Positions 1 to 11,000 of a DNA stretch of 64,000 bases are shown here, one piece after another. The DNA is from Strigamia acuminata (lineage: Eukaryota; Arthropoda; Chilopoda; Geophilomorpha; Linotaeniidae), in NCBI GenBank assembly GCA_949358305.1, contig OX442319.1, positions 10,108,001 through 10,172,000 of the forward strand, written 5' to 3'. The number at the start of each line of letters is the position of its first letter. Positions within the stretch are counted from its first letter, which is position 1. The notes under the pieces are model-generated. The model made no database searches. It was not told where the DNA came from and was given only the letters and a program-made list of their open reading frames with translations. The position numbers were made by a program, and so were the translations under genes.

Positions 1-46
1 CATTGAGCACAGATCCGGCCAAAATCGGCAGCTTTCAATCGTTCAA

Positions 47-190
47 ATGCGCCCGAAAATTTGGCCGCATTTGATGCGCAAATGCGCCCGAAAATTGGCC
101 GCATTCGACGGGCAAATGCGCCCGAAAATTGGCCGCATTCGACGTGCAAATGCGGCCAAAAATTGGCCGCATTCGACGCACAAATGCGGC
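47..190. repeat. 34-bp minisatellite, about 4 copies
   Basis: About four tandem copies of a 34-bp unit containing CGAAAATTGGCCGCATTCGA and ending in CAAATGCG. The units differ at a few positions. All short open frames across it are artefacts of the repeat. The array is followed by A-rich sequence with AAAACG/GAAAACC motifs to about 380. Confidence 0.85.
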
Positions 191-1789
191 CGATCTATTC
201 GATTACAAAATGGCGGCCGGGAAAACGATTTGAAAACCACGAAAACCACGATTTTTTGGTTTTCATGAAAACGGTTTTCAGGAAAATCGATTTCCGAAAT
301 GAGACGTCAAATGCGTCTACATCCGGTGTGGGAAAACGGCGAAAATGAGGAAAGCGACGAAAACGGGGAAAACCATTTAGAATTGAACGCACCTAATGTC
401 TAAATACAAATAGTTTTTCAATTATTATTAAGATAATTTAATATTTATAACATAAAACACCCTTAATGGGAGCGCCGTACACTGCTTTGCCATCTGTTTG
501 CACTAGGTGGCGTATTAAAATTAGTCCTAAAACATGTGCTTTTACCAGGAAAAATGCGATTGCACCAGGAAAAATGTGATTCTGCACATGCGCAGAAGCA
601 TTTTAATAGAAGGCCGATTTGACCGACCTTAGCTAGCAATGGTGGAAACTAGGCTTGGCTATGGGAAGGTTAATGAACTTGGCTGTGTTATGGTTCTCAG
701 GATTAAATCGGAACGTCTTAGAATTAAGGCAAGCAAAGAAAGAAAGTAAGAATGATGCCTTAAAATGTAGTATAGCAATGACTAAGCTCATGCCATTCCA
801 TGCACTAGGTGGCGGTAATTATAGATAGAAAACTCTAGGAGAACAGACCTTTCCTTCCCAGTTAAAGCATCATTCTGTTAGAGACTTCAGGCGCTTTTGA
901 AGAAGGTCGACCAATCTTTGACCTTTAGTATTTTTGCAAAACCAAATTAAAAACTTTGCTATTCTTGCAAAAAAAAATTAAAAACCTGCTGCTGTTAAAC
1001 AGTAAAATTATTAATACTGTATATTATCTAACCCAACTCCTTTCAACAGTTAAGCAAACTAAATTGGCTAACTTGAAGTAAAATATATGTTTTGGGTAGG
1101 TTGTGGTAATGTGAGTGAGCTCTCTCTGCGGAAAACAGGGACACTTGCAATCTAAATGCAGGCTTGTTGGAAAAAGTCTGGGCTTTTGAGGAGTTAGATG
1201 TGTTCTAGGCTAGTCATAGCTGTGGAACACTTGTGAAATTATGGTATTTTTCCATCTTTATATGTGGATCTTTATCTGGACATCATCTAGTTCGCAAATG
1301 GTGACTAAGACTGACTAGGGTGATCTCAGGCTTCTGAAAATTCTCTCCCTTTGTCATCTTCACCAAACCAGATGACATCCATACTCTCCATTTTTCATAT
1401 ACCGTCAGTGATATTTAAACGGTTTATTCGAGCTGTCATCAAGCAGCGGCAGTTAGACCACCCAGTGTGACCTCTAGGGCCGGGACACAGTACTGTGTAC
1501 AATTAATTTGATATCATGAGCGTAGGCTGCAGAATTGTATCGCGCCTCAGCAGAAACACTTGCTGTATTCTTTCAATTTTGTTTTTCTCTGTGGTTATTG
1601 GTAGCTAAACCTTAAAAAATAAACAATTAACTTAAAAAAACTCACAGTATCTCAAATAGCAACTAAAAATAAAAAATAAAAAATAAAAACAATTAGAAAA
1701 ATAAAAATCTTTTGAAAATCAAAACCAATCAGAACTCTCATTCCGTACCACTAGATTCAGTGTCCAGTGGGGCAGGGACAACCACGAGG
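191..1789. other. Non-coding stretch, no gene recognised
   Basis: AT-rich sequence with no supportable coding region on either strand. The only structure I can point to is a 14-bp motif TGCACTAGGTGGCG present twice in the same orientation (499-512 and 801-814), and A-rich tracts near 1610-1700. Confidence 0.6.
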
Positions 1790-1949
1790 TGGTAGATCAG
1801 GGGTCGGCAACCTTTTGAGACAGAAGAGCCAAAAGTTAAAATTTACATAATTTTCCAGTTTTTAAAGAGCCCGGGCATTTAATTTTTTTTTTCAGCCGCT
1901 TCCCCGGCGCCAATTTGAAACCCGGCACTAAATTGAACCCGGCGCATAA

Positions 1950-2100
1950 CCGAAAATTCGCCGATTTTTCGCAAAAAAATGACAATTTTTTGCAAAAATG
2001 ACGATTTTTTGCAAAAAATGACAATTTTTCGCAAAAAATGACTATTTTTCGCAAAAAATGACGATTTTTCGCAAAAAAATGACGATTTTTCGGCAAAAAT
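1950..2100. repeat. ~20-bp tandem array inside the hAT element
   Basis: About seven degenerate copies of a unit like GACGATTTTTCGCAAAAAAT. Each unit is itself nearly palindromic, so the array can fold on both strands. The open frames read from it on the minus strand are repeat artefacts. Confidence 0.8.
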
Positions 2101-2305
2101 TATCGAGATTACAAAAAAATGGTAATTTTTGGGGGCCCGGCGCTTATTCGGGGCTGGCGCCAATTCATTGAACCGCCGATGACTGCCCGGCGCTAAAACG
2201 GGGTCGGCGCTTTATTGAACCCGAGCGTTTAAACGGGGCGGTATGGTCCGTACGCGTGACAGTATATTACTTTAGCGACGCCGTGTTTCAGCTGCTTAGA
2301 TTCAG

Positions 2306-2371
2306 CTAGGTTAGGTTAGGTCAGGTCAGGTTAGGTTAGTTTGTTTAGGTTAGGTCAGGTCAGGTTAGGTT
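2306..2371 (+). repeat. Interstitial TTAGG/TCAGG pentamer tract
   Basis: Twelve or so GGTTA/GGTCA pentamers, mixing the canonical insect telomere unit TTAGG with the TCAGG variant, interrupted once by TTTGT. It lies inside a transposon, so this is internal telomere-like sequence and not a chromosome end. Confidence 0.75.
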
Positions 2372-2543
2372 TAATTAGATTAAAAAACGGCGTCGCTAAA
2401 ACGGGCGTCGCTAAAGTGAAGTACATTCTTTCAGTTATATGAATGTGCTTCATTTTAGCAACGCACGTTTTAGCGATGCCGCACCTTGGTGAGCCGCACC
2501 TTGGCATCGAAAGAGCCGCAGGTTGCCAACCCCTGTGGTAGAT

Positions 2544-4892
2544 AGTTGGCTTTGCTACCTCCAATTAGTGACAAATAAAAAAAACAATAACTAATGAATG
2601 AAATAAAACAAAACAAAAAAAAACTACAACTAACTCGTGCTAATTCACAAAATAAAAGCAAAAAAATAAATAAATAAATACTGGTAACTTAACAAACAAA
2701 ATACAAAATACAAAATACAAAATACAAAAACAACAACTAAAACGAAATTGGCGAAGGGTTACGACATAGCATTTACACAAAATCAGATAGGGACCGTCCT
2801 CGAATTTGTTGGCGACTATTATCTTTTCTATAAGAATGCTTTTTAAAAGCTCAACCTTGGCTTGTAACTTTGAATTTTCAATATGGATTTCTGTCAGTTT
2901 CATTCTGTTTGTCTTGTTTGTCCATTGGGGCAAGATCCAGGAAAAACACAATTGAGCACTGTGAAATCCAAGTCTTTACTAAATAAACAATGCAAATTAT
3001 ACAAACACAACTTAAGAAGAATAGCAGCAGTTAATCATACAGTGATTAGGGTCACTACAACAGCAATGCATGATAACATGATAACATGATAACATTATTG
3101 TAGCAATAGTTGCAGCATCAAAAAGGCTTCAATTAGGCCTTACACGGAATCATGAGAATTTCTAGAATTATTACAGAAAATCACAGAGAATCATGACCAA
3201 TTGCTGATGAGAAATCGGTTAATGCAGATAGGGCAGTGCAAGGTTAAAATAGCACATCTGGGACGCTCCGGTGCGGGGACTGGCAAAGTCATCACTAGTC
3301 ATATCTTGAGCAGTTGCCGTACCGTACAAGATACCTGACAGGCAACTGCGAATCATTTAATGGACTTGTGGGGTCTGATGCGGAATTGCCAGATTCTAAG
3401 TTCTATAAAAATTTGGCCATTAAATCGCTGGTAATATGTTGCAATGTTCTAGCAAAATAGGGACACATCCTCTTCACTATATCTGAAATATAAATGAAAA
3501 ATAAAAGTAATTAAATAAATAGGTATAGGTAGATAAAAAAAAATAGTTAATTTGAAATACAGGACCTAGAAATGATGCTGCATCATTTGCTTTCATTTAT
3601 CCTAGTTTTTGTCTCCTGATACTTGCATATTGAGGCACACTTATTTTTAAACTTCCTGGGGTTGCAATTGTCAATTTTTAATTTGCCAATCATTTTTTTT
3701 TGTAAATTGATAAGGTTTCTTTGGTCTAAATATTATAAGGTAATAAGAAAACCAACCATTGTTCATATCTCCTCTGATCAGACCAGTCATACTTGTCTTC
3801 AACAGTACATTGGACTTGGGTGCGAGTAGTCAAGGCATTGGCATATACCAACGATGTCAGAAAAGGGTCCTCCGCCAATGCTGACTATGTCAAGCGGAAC
3901 TGGATAACTAAATAACTGGAATGCAGTTCTCCTATATCACCTTGTAGCTGTCCATCTGATGAGGCTTTGGCCATTACTATATAAAATATAAAGCTAATTT
4001 AATTAAAGCTTATTTAATTTAAGGTTTAAATGTCATTACATTATTGTTTGTTTCTTTCAATTTGAAGTAATTGCAGAAGAGTTTTCTGAATGAATGAGAC
4101 GAGCATAAGACGAGAAATTGCCGCATATTACGTTGATTAATGAACCACGGTTTTGGTGGCCCGGGGGGCCAAATAAATTTAAAAAAGAGCCATCCAAATT
4201 TTCTAATTTATTTATGGGGATCGATGTCCCGCGCCTGCGCCTCCACCACTTTGTCACGTGGTTTGGGGGATTATCTATACTTTAACTCGTGCATTTTTAA
4301 GTCTTGGTTTTCCGAGACAAGATCCGAAAGTCCCGAGACTGGATCTCAAAAAACAAACAGCAACAGTAAAACCAACAAAAACATACAAATCACTTTACAA
4401 CTCGTAACTGAGTTGTACGTTTTTATTGTTTCTCATTATAAATCTAATTCTGACTAGATCGAGATCTCTAAACGAAAACGGTCTGATGGGGTGGTGGAAT
4501 GGTTCGGGCAACATTTTGAGTTTCTCAAGCACCAGCCGCTCGAGAACGAACGACATACCATTCCAATTTATAAGTTTTTCAAAATATGAAAGACATCTTG
4601 TGGTTTTGGTGCAGTGTTGCTGGCAGAGTTCTAGCACGGTGTGAGGGTGTGAGTGAGGGGCTCTGGGCGGTGTTGTTAAAGGTGATCACCATTTGCTTGG
4701 CGTCGGATAATAATTTCTTTTGCAGAAGGCAAGTGTTTCATCTTGACTTGTTGTTTCTTGTGTCCAGGTAGCCGTGGAACGTTGTAAGATTAAAAGGCGT
4801 TAAGAAATGTTGCGTCTGCAATTAAAAGAAAAGCAAAGATTAGGTGGAAAATAAAGAAATTTTGAGGTTGTTATTAAACACTTACATTTAGA
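2544..4892. other. Mostly non-coding; one weak minus-strand coding candidate
   Basis: AT-rich sequence with a 7-bp ACAAAAT array at about 2695-2729 and AACATGAT repeats near 3075. The minus-strand frame at about 2747-2951 could encode a short coiled-coil-like, lysine- and leucine-rich peptide, but it lacks a clear start, has no recognised homology and runs into simple repeat, so I do not call it a gene. A GC-richer patch at 4140-4260 has no visible coding capacity. Confidence 0.5.
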
Positions 4893-4895
4893 AGA

Positions 4896-5112
4896 TCACT
4901 CATCATAGATGGTACATAAACCGGTGACTGGTGTAATCAGATGGTTGATGACCGCCAAGTTGGTCACTGCCATCGTTATCAGCTTGAAGGCTGTAAATTG
5001 ATGTTCCACCGATTTGTTCATAATGAAATCCACGTACAGATTCACATATCCATCTTGAACGATTAAACAAATTGTTGTGACAATCACACAGTCAACAGAA
5101 AACAAAATTCTA
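4896..5112 (-). other. Possible exon of an unrecognised membrane protein
   Basis: On the minus strand a candidate acceptor (CTTAG at about 5110-5114) opens a ~70-codon frame with two hydrophobic segments separated by a charged loop, ending at TGA 4896-4898. A second hydrophobic stretch upstream (about 5300-5365) ends in a GTAAGT donor, but the two candidate exons do not join in phase in the simplest model. The pattern recalls a multi-pass receptor, but no family signature is visible. It may be a decayed exon. Confidence 0.22.
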
Positions 5113-5165
5113 AGGTCTGTGCTCCGAGAATAACGAGGAGAATAACCAATATTAAAGTTGAAAAC

Positions 5166-5275
5166 ACAGCATCGAAAAAATTAAAAAAAAAAAAAATTAA
5201 CTAAAAATTAAAAAAAAAAAAATTAACTAAAAATTAAAAAAAAAAAAATTAACTAAAAATTAAAATAAATTAAAA
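5166..5275. repeat. ~29-bp A-rich tandem repeat
   Basis: Three to four copies of AATTAACTAAAAATTAAAAA with variable A runs. Simple low-complexity array. Confidence 0.8.
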
Positions 5276-5489
5276 AAATTCAGAAATAAAATAAACTTAC
5301 AAAGATCTTCTCAATTGTCAAGCTGATAATTAATGTTGCTATCCAACAAATGAATAATTCGGTATACATTTTGTTCGTCGCTTGGCTAACAAAACGTAAA
5401 AATCAAAGTTTAAAAAGGCAACTTTCCTTTCATTTAAGAAAAAAATTAAAATGGCGGAAATTTATCAACCGATTAATCTGTGTTAGCCA

Positions 5490-5680
5490 ACGGGCCAAAT
5501 TGGTGACGGCCAAATTGGTGATTGCAAATTGGCGACTCTCTAAATTGCCAACGGCCAAATCAGAGATTGCAAATTGGCGATCGCCGAACCCATTAAATGG
5601 GAACCGCGTTCCCAAATTGGCGAGTTCCCAAATTGGCGATGGGTCAAATTGGCGATGGGTCAAATTGGCGATAGCGAGAA
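5490..5680. repeat. Degenerate 14-17-bp repeat (CAAATTGGCGA)
   Basis: About ten diverged copies of a CAAATTGGCGATGG-like unit, tightest at 5610-5675. The long frames that cross it on both strands are created by the repeat and by the stop-poor GC-richer sequence after it. I see no gene. Confidence 0.75.
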
Positions 5681-5689
5681 AACGCAAGA

Positions 5690-6664
5690 AAACGGGTCGT
5701 GCGACAACGGGCCGTACTGCGACTGTAAATCGTGCCCCCATGCACCACGACCAGAGCCACAGATCGAACACGAACCCTTGCCTGAGCCAAGGCCATAGCC
5801 ACAGATCGAACCAAGCCATGGTCAAAGGCGGATTAGGTCGCCGAGTGACGACATAGAGAGGCCAATGCCAGGATGCAGCACACGGCGTAACATAGCTGCT
5901 GAATTGCCGTCGCCTACTGCTCAATTGCCGCGACCTAATCTGCCTTGTCACCTGACTGGTCAATGCAAAGGTGAATCAAGGGGTGAATCAAGGGGTGCCT
6001 TCGTGCACAGGACGGACCGTCCTGCCACGGGAAAACTTATCACAGTAAGCATAGAACAATAAGTATCACAATAAATTAAACAAGAAAATATCACAAAAAT
6101 ATCACTGATTAATTCTAGAACATAAGGAGTCTAAATTAAAAATAATAACCATCCCTAATTTCGGGGAAAAATTAGAAAATAACGAAATTAGCAAGTTTCC
6201 TGGAATAAATCGATTTTAGGCACTATAATCATAATAAAATTACTTATTAAATTATTTTAAGTGAAACAGAAACAAGCCTAACCATCTCGGAGAGACATAA
6301 AATACGTACACTCATTTGTAAGCTTAAACACAGTGACTTTATGCTTAAGCAACCGCGATAACAATCAATTTGCAATTATTACAACCAAAAGCTACAACAG
6401 AAAATGCCTCTAAACACAACAGCTATACAATTTATGTTTAAGTTATACACTAAATTAAGTATAAATTACAGAACACTTAATTTATCAAATCAAATACAAC
6501 AACTAAGGTTAAATAAGGATGATGTGTCTATAGTATAATTCTGAAGATCTGAACTCCTGCCGATCGATAAACTGGTCAGCAGTAGCCAGAGTGAGAGCTT
6601 GAGGAGAACTGATCAATCTGGGTGTGTTAATCCTTTAGGAAAGTTCCTATTCCTCCCATCTCAG
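5690..6664. other. Intergenic, no gene recognised
   Basis: A GC-richer start (5690-6010) with short internal duplications (GGTGAATCAAGG twice near 5970), then AT-rich sequence without coding signal to 6660. Confidence 0.5.
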
Positions 6665-7190
6665 TTATAGGGTGTCCCAAAAATAACGCAAGATTTGAAT
6701 TAGCCGCCATTTGTGCAGTAAATTGTTTGCAACCCTGAAACAACAACGATTTGACAGCCGAAAGTTTAGGGTTTTATCTGCCGAAATTGTATAATATTGA
6801 TGTGGCCAATATGTGGTTACAACAAGACGGTGCAAGAAAAAGGGGCCAATTCTGATCACCGAAACCGGTGATGTCTCATGCAGTAATTGAATTGTTTCCA
6901 TGGTAATATGGCATGTGGCACCGTCTTGTTTAAACCACATATTGGCCACATGCAGTGTTTTGGTGGATACCACGGTATTTTTTTACTACTTAATACTGCG
7001 GTAGTACACAAGGCTAATGCCAAGCGCATCGTTGTAGGCGGATATTTTATTTGTATAATCCGTCTCGTTTTCTTTTGGTTTTTAGGCCCTGGTTGTGTAA
7101 TTATTTCATGCAGCTGTATGAGATAGTTCTCCGGCTTCAAAAGCTCAATACGATTTAACGAACTGCCAGAAATCAAATCCGCCATTTTTC
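6665..7190 (-). mobile_element. Mariner-like remnant with foldback arrangement
   Basis: The left end AGGGTGTCCCAAAAATAACG at 669 resembles a Tc1/mariner terminus and recurs at 43743. Minus-strand codons at about 6840-6973 read as the part of a mariner-type transposase around the QDGATCH motif (the second catalytic Asp region). A short plus-strand copy of the same segment (about 6798-6835) faces it, so the remnant is rearranged as an inverted duplication. Stops and frame breaks show it is dead. The minus frame continuing to 7185 is not recognised. Confidence 0.65.
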
Positions 7191-7439
7191 ACGACGTTCG
7201 AAATCCATACGTCTAAATTTGTCAGTGCTCGAGATAGTTTTGCATTTCCAGTTATATTTGAGTAAAAGTGGGAAATAGACTGGGGGAGACTTGTGCCGGT
7301 ATAAAAATATTTTTTTTATTTTATTTTATATATTAAATTGATGTTTAGTGTTGGTCTGCAGGTAGGAAGGGGAACGGCGATGGGACATCTGTGAATGAGG
7401 CCATCCAGTCATGATTTTGTTTGAATTGACGTAAATAAA

Positions 7440-7680
7440 CGCATTGTCTATTCCCACAAACGTTTGTGGGAATAGACATGTGTCTATTTCCACAAACGTT
7501 TGTGGGAATAGATGGCCGTCACTGGGCCGGCTATTTCCACAAACAGCCATCATTCGGCCGGCTATGGTATGGTGCGCCAAAAACGCGCTATGTGAAGTTT
7601 CGGGTTGCCGAGGACGGGAGGACGGGAACGTAGCGAGAACGTGAAAACGAGAAAAGCGAAACGAACCAATGACGTGGGGG
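7440..7680 (+). repeat. Left terminal inverted repeat of the MULE
   Basis: The TIR carries two long palindromes (7446-7477 and 7482-7513), each built from the half-site TTCCCACAAACG and its complement, arranged symmetrically around ACATGT. The rest matches the right TIR in inverse orientation. The palindromes are plausible transposase-binding sites (inference). Confidence 0.9.
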
Positions 7681-7690
7681 TGGAGTTGAG

Positions 7691-7726
7691 ATATATAAAG
7701 AGATGAATTTGTAACAAAGATCACTT
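7691..7726 (+). promoter_or_regulatory. TATA box and initiator of the MULE transposase
   Basis: ATATATAAAG at 7691-7700 lies just inside the left TIR, and an arthropod-type initiator TCACTT starts at 7721, about 29 bp downstream. The spacing fits a core RNA polymerase II promoter. The leader from here to the ATG at 8048 consists of tandem repeats. Confidence 0.7.
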
Positions 7727-7999
7727 GTTGGATTGGATTCTAACTGAACGGTGTGTTTGTGATAGTTTACAGTAATATACCTGAAACTTGTAACATCTCA
7801 CTTGTTGAATTCTAACGAACGGTGTGTTTGTGATAGTTTACAGTAATAAACTTGTAACATCTCACTTGTTGGATCCTAACTAAATGGTGTGTTTGTGATA
7901 GTTTACAGTAATAAACTTGTAACATCTCACTTGTTGGATCTTAACTGAATGGTGTGTTTGTGATAGTTTACAGTAATAAACTTGTAACATCTCACTTGA
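7710..7999 (+). repeat. ~66-bp tandem repeat in the transposase leader
   Basis: Four copies of a ~66-bp unit containing TCTCACTTGTTGGA and GGTGTGTTTGTGATAG, ending in CAGTAATAAA. They fill the 5' leader between the TATA box and the ORF. Each copy repeats the TCACTTGTTG initiator-like segment. Confidence 0.9.
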
Positions 8000-8047
8000 A
8001 GTTCTGAATTTCGGTATTTCTATTGAATACATTTGAATTTTAATACT

Positions 8048-11000
8048 ATGGAAACCGAAATTGATGAATTATATTTCCCTACCGTTGAGAAAGAATTTAC
8101 AGCATTATCTGTTTTTAATACTTGGAACGAATTTGCAGATGCATTCGAAAAGTTCTGCGATTCTACTAGCAGTCCACTTTTTGTGATTCAAAGTTCTCGC
8201 AGTATTGAGAAAGAGAATCTGCGACCTGGTGTTTGCAAACTCCCACTTTCCATTGGATACTACTTTTGTAGATTCGAATGTGCGCATGCTGGTTGTAACA
8301 ATTCAACATCTAAAGGAAAGCGACCAAAACAACAATCGTTGAAGACTGGTTGTTCTGCTCACTTGCATGTTGGTTGGGATAAACGAAAAAGTTTGTTTGT
8401 TATTCGAAGCTTTGATAACACACACACCCATGAAATGGGTTCAGATCTTTACAGATCATATTCGATTAATCGAGCAGTGCGAGGATTGGGTTATAAAATT
8501 CCACGGTTGCTTGAGAATACGCTTGAAGATGGGACAAGTACTTGGGCATTTTCAAAAAGTCGTTCGGACACAGAACACATTAAAGACAATACTATGTTGT
8601 TGCTCGAACATGGAGTAACAGTCTCTGCAGTCAAAAATTTCGTCAAAGAGAAGGGGAATGTTTCTGCAACATCGAAAGATGTACACAATATAAGGGCTAA
8701 ATTGGAGTCTACCAACCGACCGCCTGGCATAAACGATGGAGAGAAATTTGTTTCAAGTTTACGTTTAGACAAGAAGCAAGACCAGGGAATGGTCATTGCA
8801 ACTTTAGAAGTGGATTCAGAAATTCGTGTTTGCTTTTTCCAATTTTCTTGGCAGCGTACACTTTTTGAACGATACCCTGAGCATATTTCTATGGATGCAA
8901 CATATTGCCTTGTTAACTGCCGCATGCCCTTGTACATTGCATCCATTGTTGATGGTAATAATATCACGATTCCAGTGGCATTTGGTCTTGTTGCTGCCGA
9001 GACGAAGGAAAATGTTGAATTCTTTGTTGCCACTCTTGTGGAAAGAAATCCATGTACATCGACAACCATCTCTTTTATGACAGACAAAGATTTCACTGAA
9101 ATTTCTCTAATAGAAAAGTACTTTCCACAAGCAAAACATGAACTTTGCTTGTTTCATGTTCTCAAAAATTTCAAGGCTTTGGTTGATGATCAAAAATTTC
9201 CAAGTGATAAGGCAGATGATGCGAAACGATTACTAGAACAAATGGCCTACGCTTATGAGCTCAGTTCTTTTGAAGCAAGTTTTTCTGAATTTGAAGAGAA
9301 ATTTTCGAACCACAACATCTTTCCCCTTTTTCTGGACCGCTGGTATGCGATCCGCGAAAGCTGGTCAATGTACAGTCGGATTCAGACATACAACTTGGGC
9401 AACACTACAAATAACAGAATTGAGTCAATGAACAACAAGATAAAGAAGGTAATCAAACGTTATTCATACTTGGACATATTTTACTTAAATTTGAAGATTT
9501 TTTTGAGTGACTTGTGGGATAAACTTCATATGATTTCGTTTAATCAGCGTTTAAAAGTTACTCAGCTTAGAACGTCAGCACCTATGTCAGTGGTTAGTTC
9601 TGTTGCTAGCACTGCAACTCCATTTGCATGTTACATAATTGTTGGAGAGTACGTCACAAGTGAAAACTGTAAAACTATCACTAATTTGTCTAATGGGAAG
9701 TTTGCCGTTAATATTCCTCCACATCGTATTTCAGAGACATCCGAAAGTAGTTGTACTTGCAGTCTTTTTTCAATGAAAAAGTTGCCTTGTTGTCATATCT
9801 TTTCAGTTAGGAAGCACTTGGATTTAGAAATCTTTGATCCTAGTCTAGTATCCCAAAGATGGACGCGTAGTTACTCGAACGAATCGTTCCAGGAAGCATC
9901 TATCGTTAAGCCAGATGGGTTAGTGAGAGTAACTAATAGTTCTAGCGATACATTAACTGAGTCCCAGAAGTTTAGTGAAGCAAAAACCCAGTTAGATGCT
10001 TTATCAGAGAAGATGAAATCTTGTAGCAGCGAAGAATTCAAGAACAGAATGCAGTTTCTTAAAGAAATTAATTCATTGTGGGCTGAAAATCGAAAAGTAG
10101 TTGCAGTTGAAATTATATCCACCCATGATACAAATTGTGCTTCTAATCCGAGTGTAAATGGTCTGGAGAATGCTACAGATTCAGATGTGAATTGTTCAGA
10201 ACATGGCGTAGGTCCAGAAGACGGTTCAAAGCCAGACGTGAATAATCCAGAAAATGGTACAGGTTCAGATGTGAATCGTTCAGAGCATGGCATATGTTCA
10301 GATGCAGATGGCTTGGAAAATGAAATTATTTTTGATGTTGTTGGACGCTTTCCAGATAGAGTAAAAGTGAGAGGTCGTCCCAAAGGTGCTATCCTAACCG
10401 CAATAGGAAGAAAAAGGACTCTGCCGAAACCATCACTGCGTACAGCAAAAAAATTCAAAACAAAACTTGTCAACCCAGATATTGATTGGGTTGAAGTATG
10501 CTCGGAGGTCCAACTGAAGCAAAGTCATTTAGATATTTTGCTCTGCGATGATTGGCTTGATGCATCTATCATGTACGCAGCAACATGCATGACAAAGCGA
10601 GATTTTCCAATGACCCAAGGCCTCCAAAGAACCACGTTTGCAGCATATAATCCACCTGCATTTACTCCTTGCAATGGTGATTTTATCCAAATTTGCCATG
10701 TTAATGGCAATCATTGGAATGTTATTGCTGGGCACATTAATGATAGTATGATTTTCGTAGATGTATATGATTCTCTCTACTCTGACATCAATCCTGATAA
10801 TATATCCATTGCTAGTAGTTTGGTCCGCACTATAGATTCTTCTTTTCAAATGACATTTCGTTTTCATGATATTATGAAGCAGGACAATGGTCATGATTGT
10901 GGCCTACATGCTATAGCAATTTCACTATTACTTTGTCATGAAGAAAATCCAAGTAATTTCGTATTTGATAAAGCTCGACTAAGATCACATTTGATTGAAA

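Larger units (their letters stand above)
1798..2535. mobile_element. Non-autonomous hAT-type element, 738 bp
   Basis: The ends read CAGGGGTCGGCAACC on the left and, on the opposite strand of the right end, CAGGGGTTGGCAACC, which are typical hAT terminal inverted repeats. The element is flanked by a perfect 8-bp target-site duplication TGGTAGAT at 1790-1797 and 2536-2543, the size made by hAT transposases. It encodes no transposase. The interior is a mosaic: a ~20-bp tandem array, GGCGC-rich blocks, TTAGG/TCAGG pentamers and a nested inverted repeat (TTTAGCGACGCCGT near 2271 and its complement near 2388). The family assignment rests on end sequence and duplication length. Confidence 0.92.

Noticed and set aside
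2306-2371. Chromosome end (telomere)
   Set aside because: The pentamers are few, mixed and lie inside a transposon with unique DNA on both sides.
3240-3360. tRNA-like or SINE-like segment
   Set aside because: A GC-richer patch, but no A/B box pair with proper spacing and no cloverleaf could be built.
5350-5963. Overlapping 168- and 177-codon frames on opposite strands
   Set aside because: They are created by the CAAATTGGCGA repeats and a stop-poor GC-richer stretch. No homology or splice signals.
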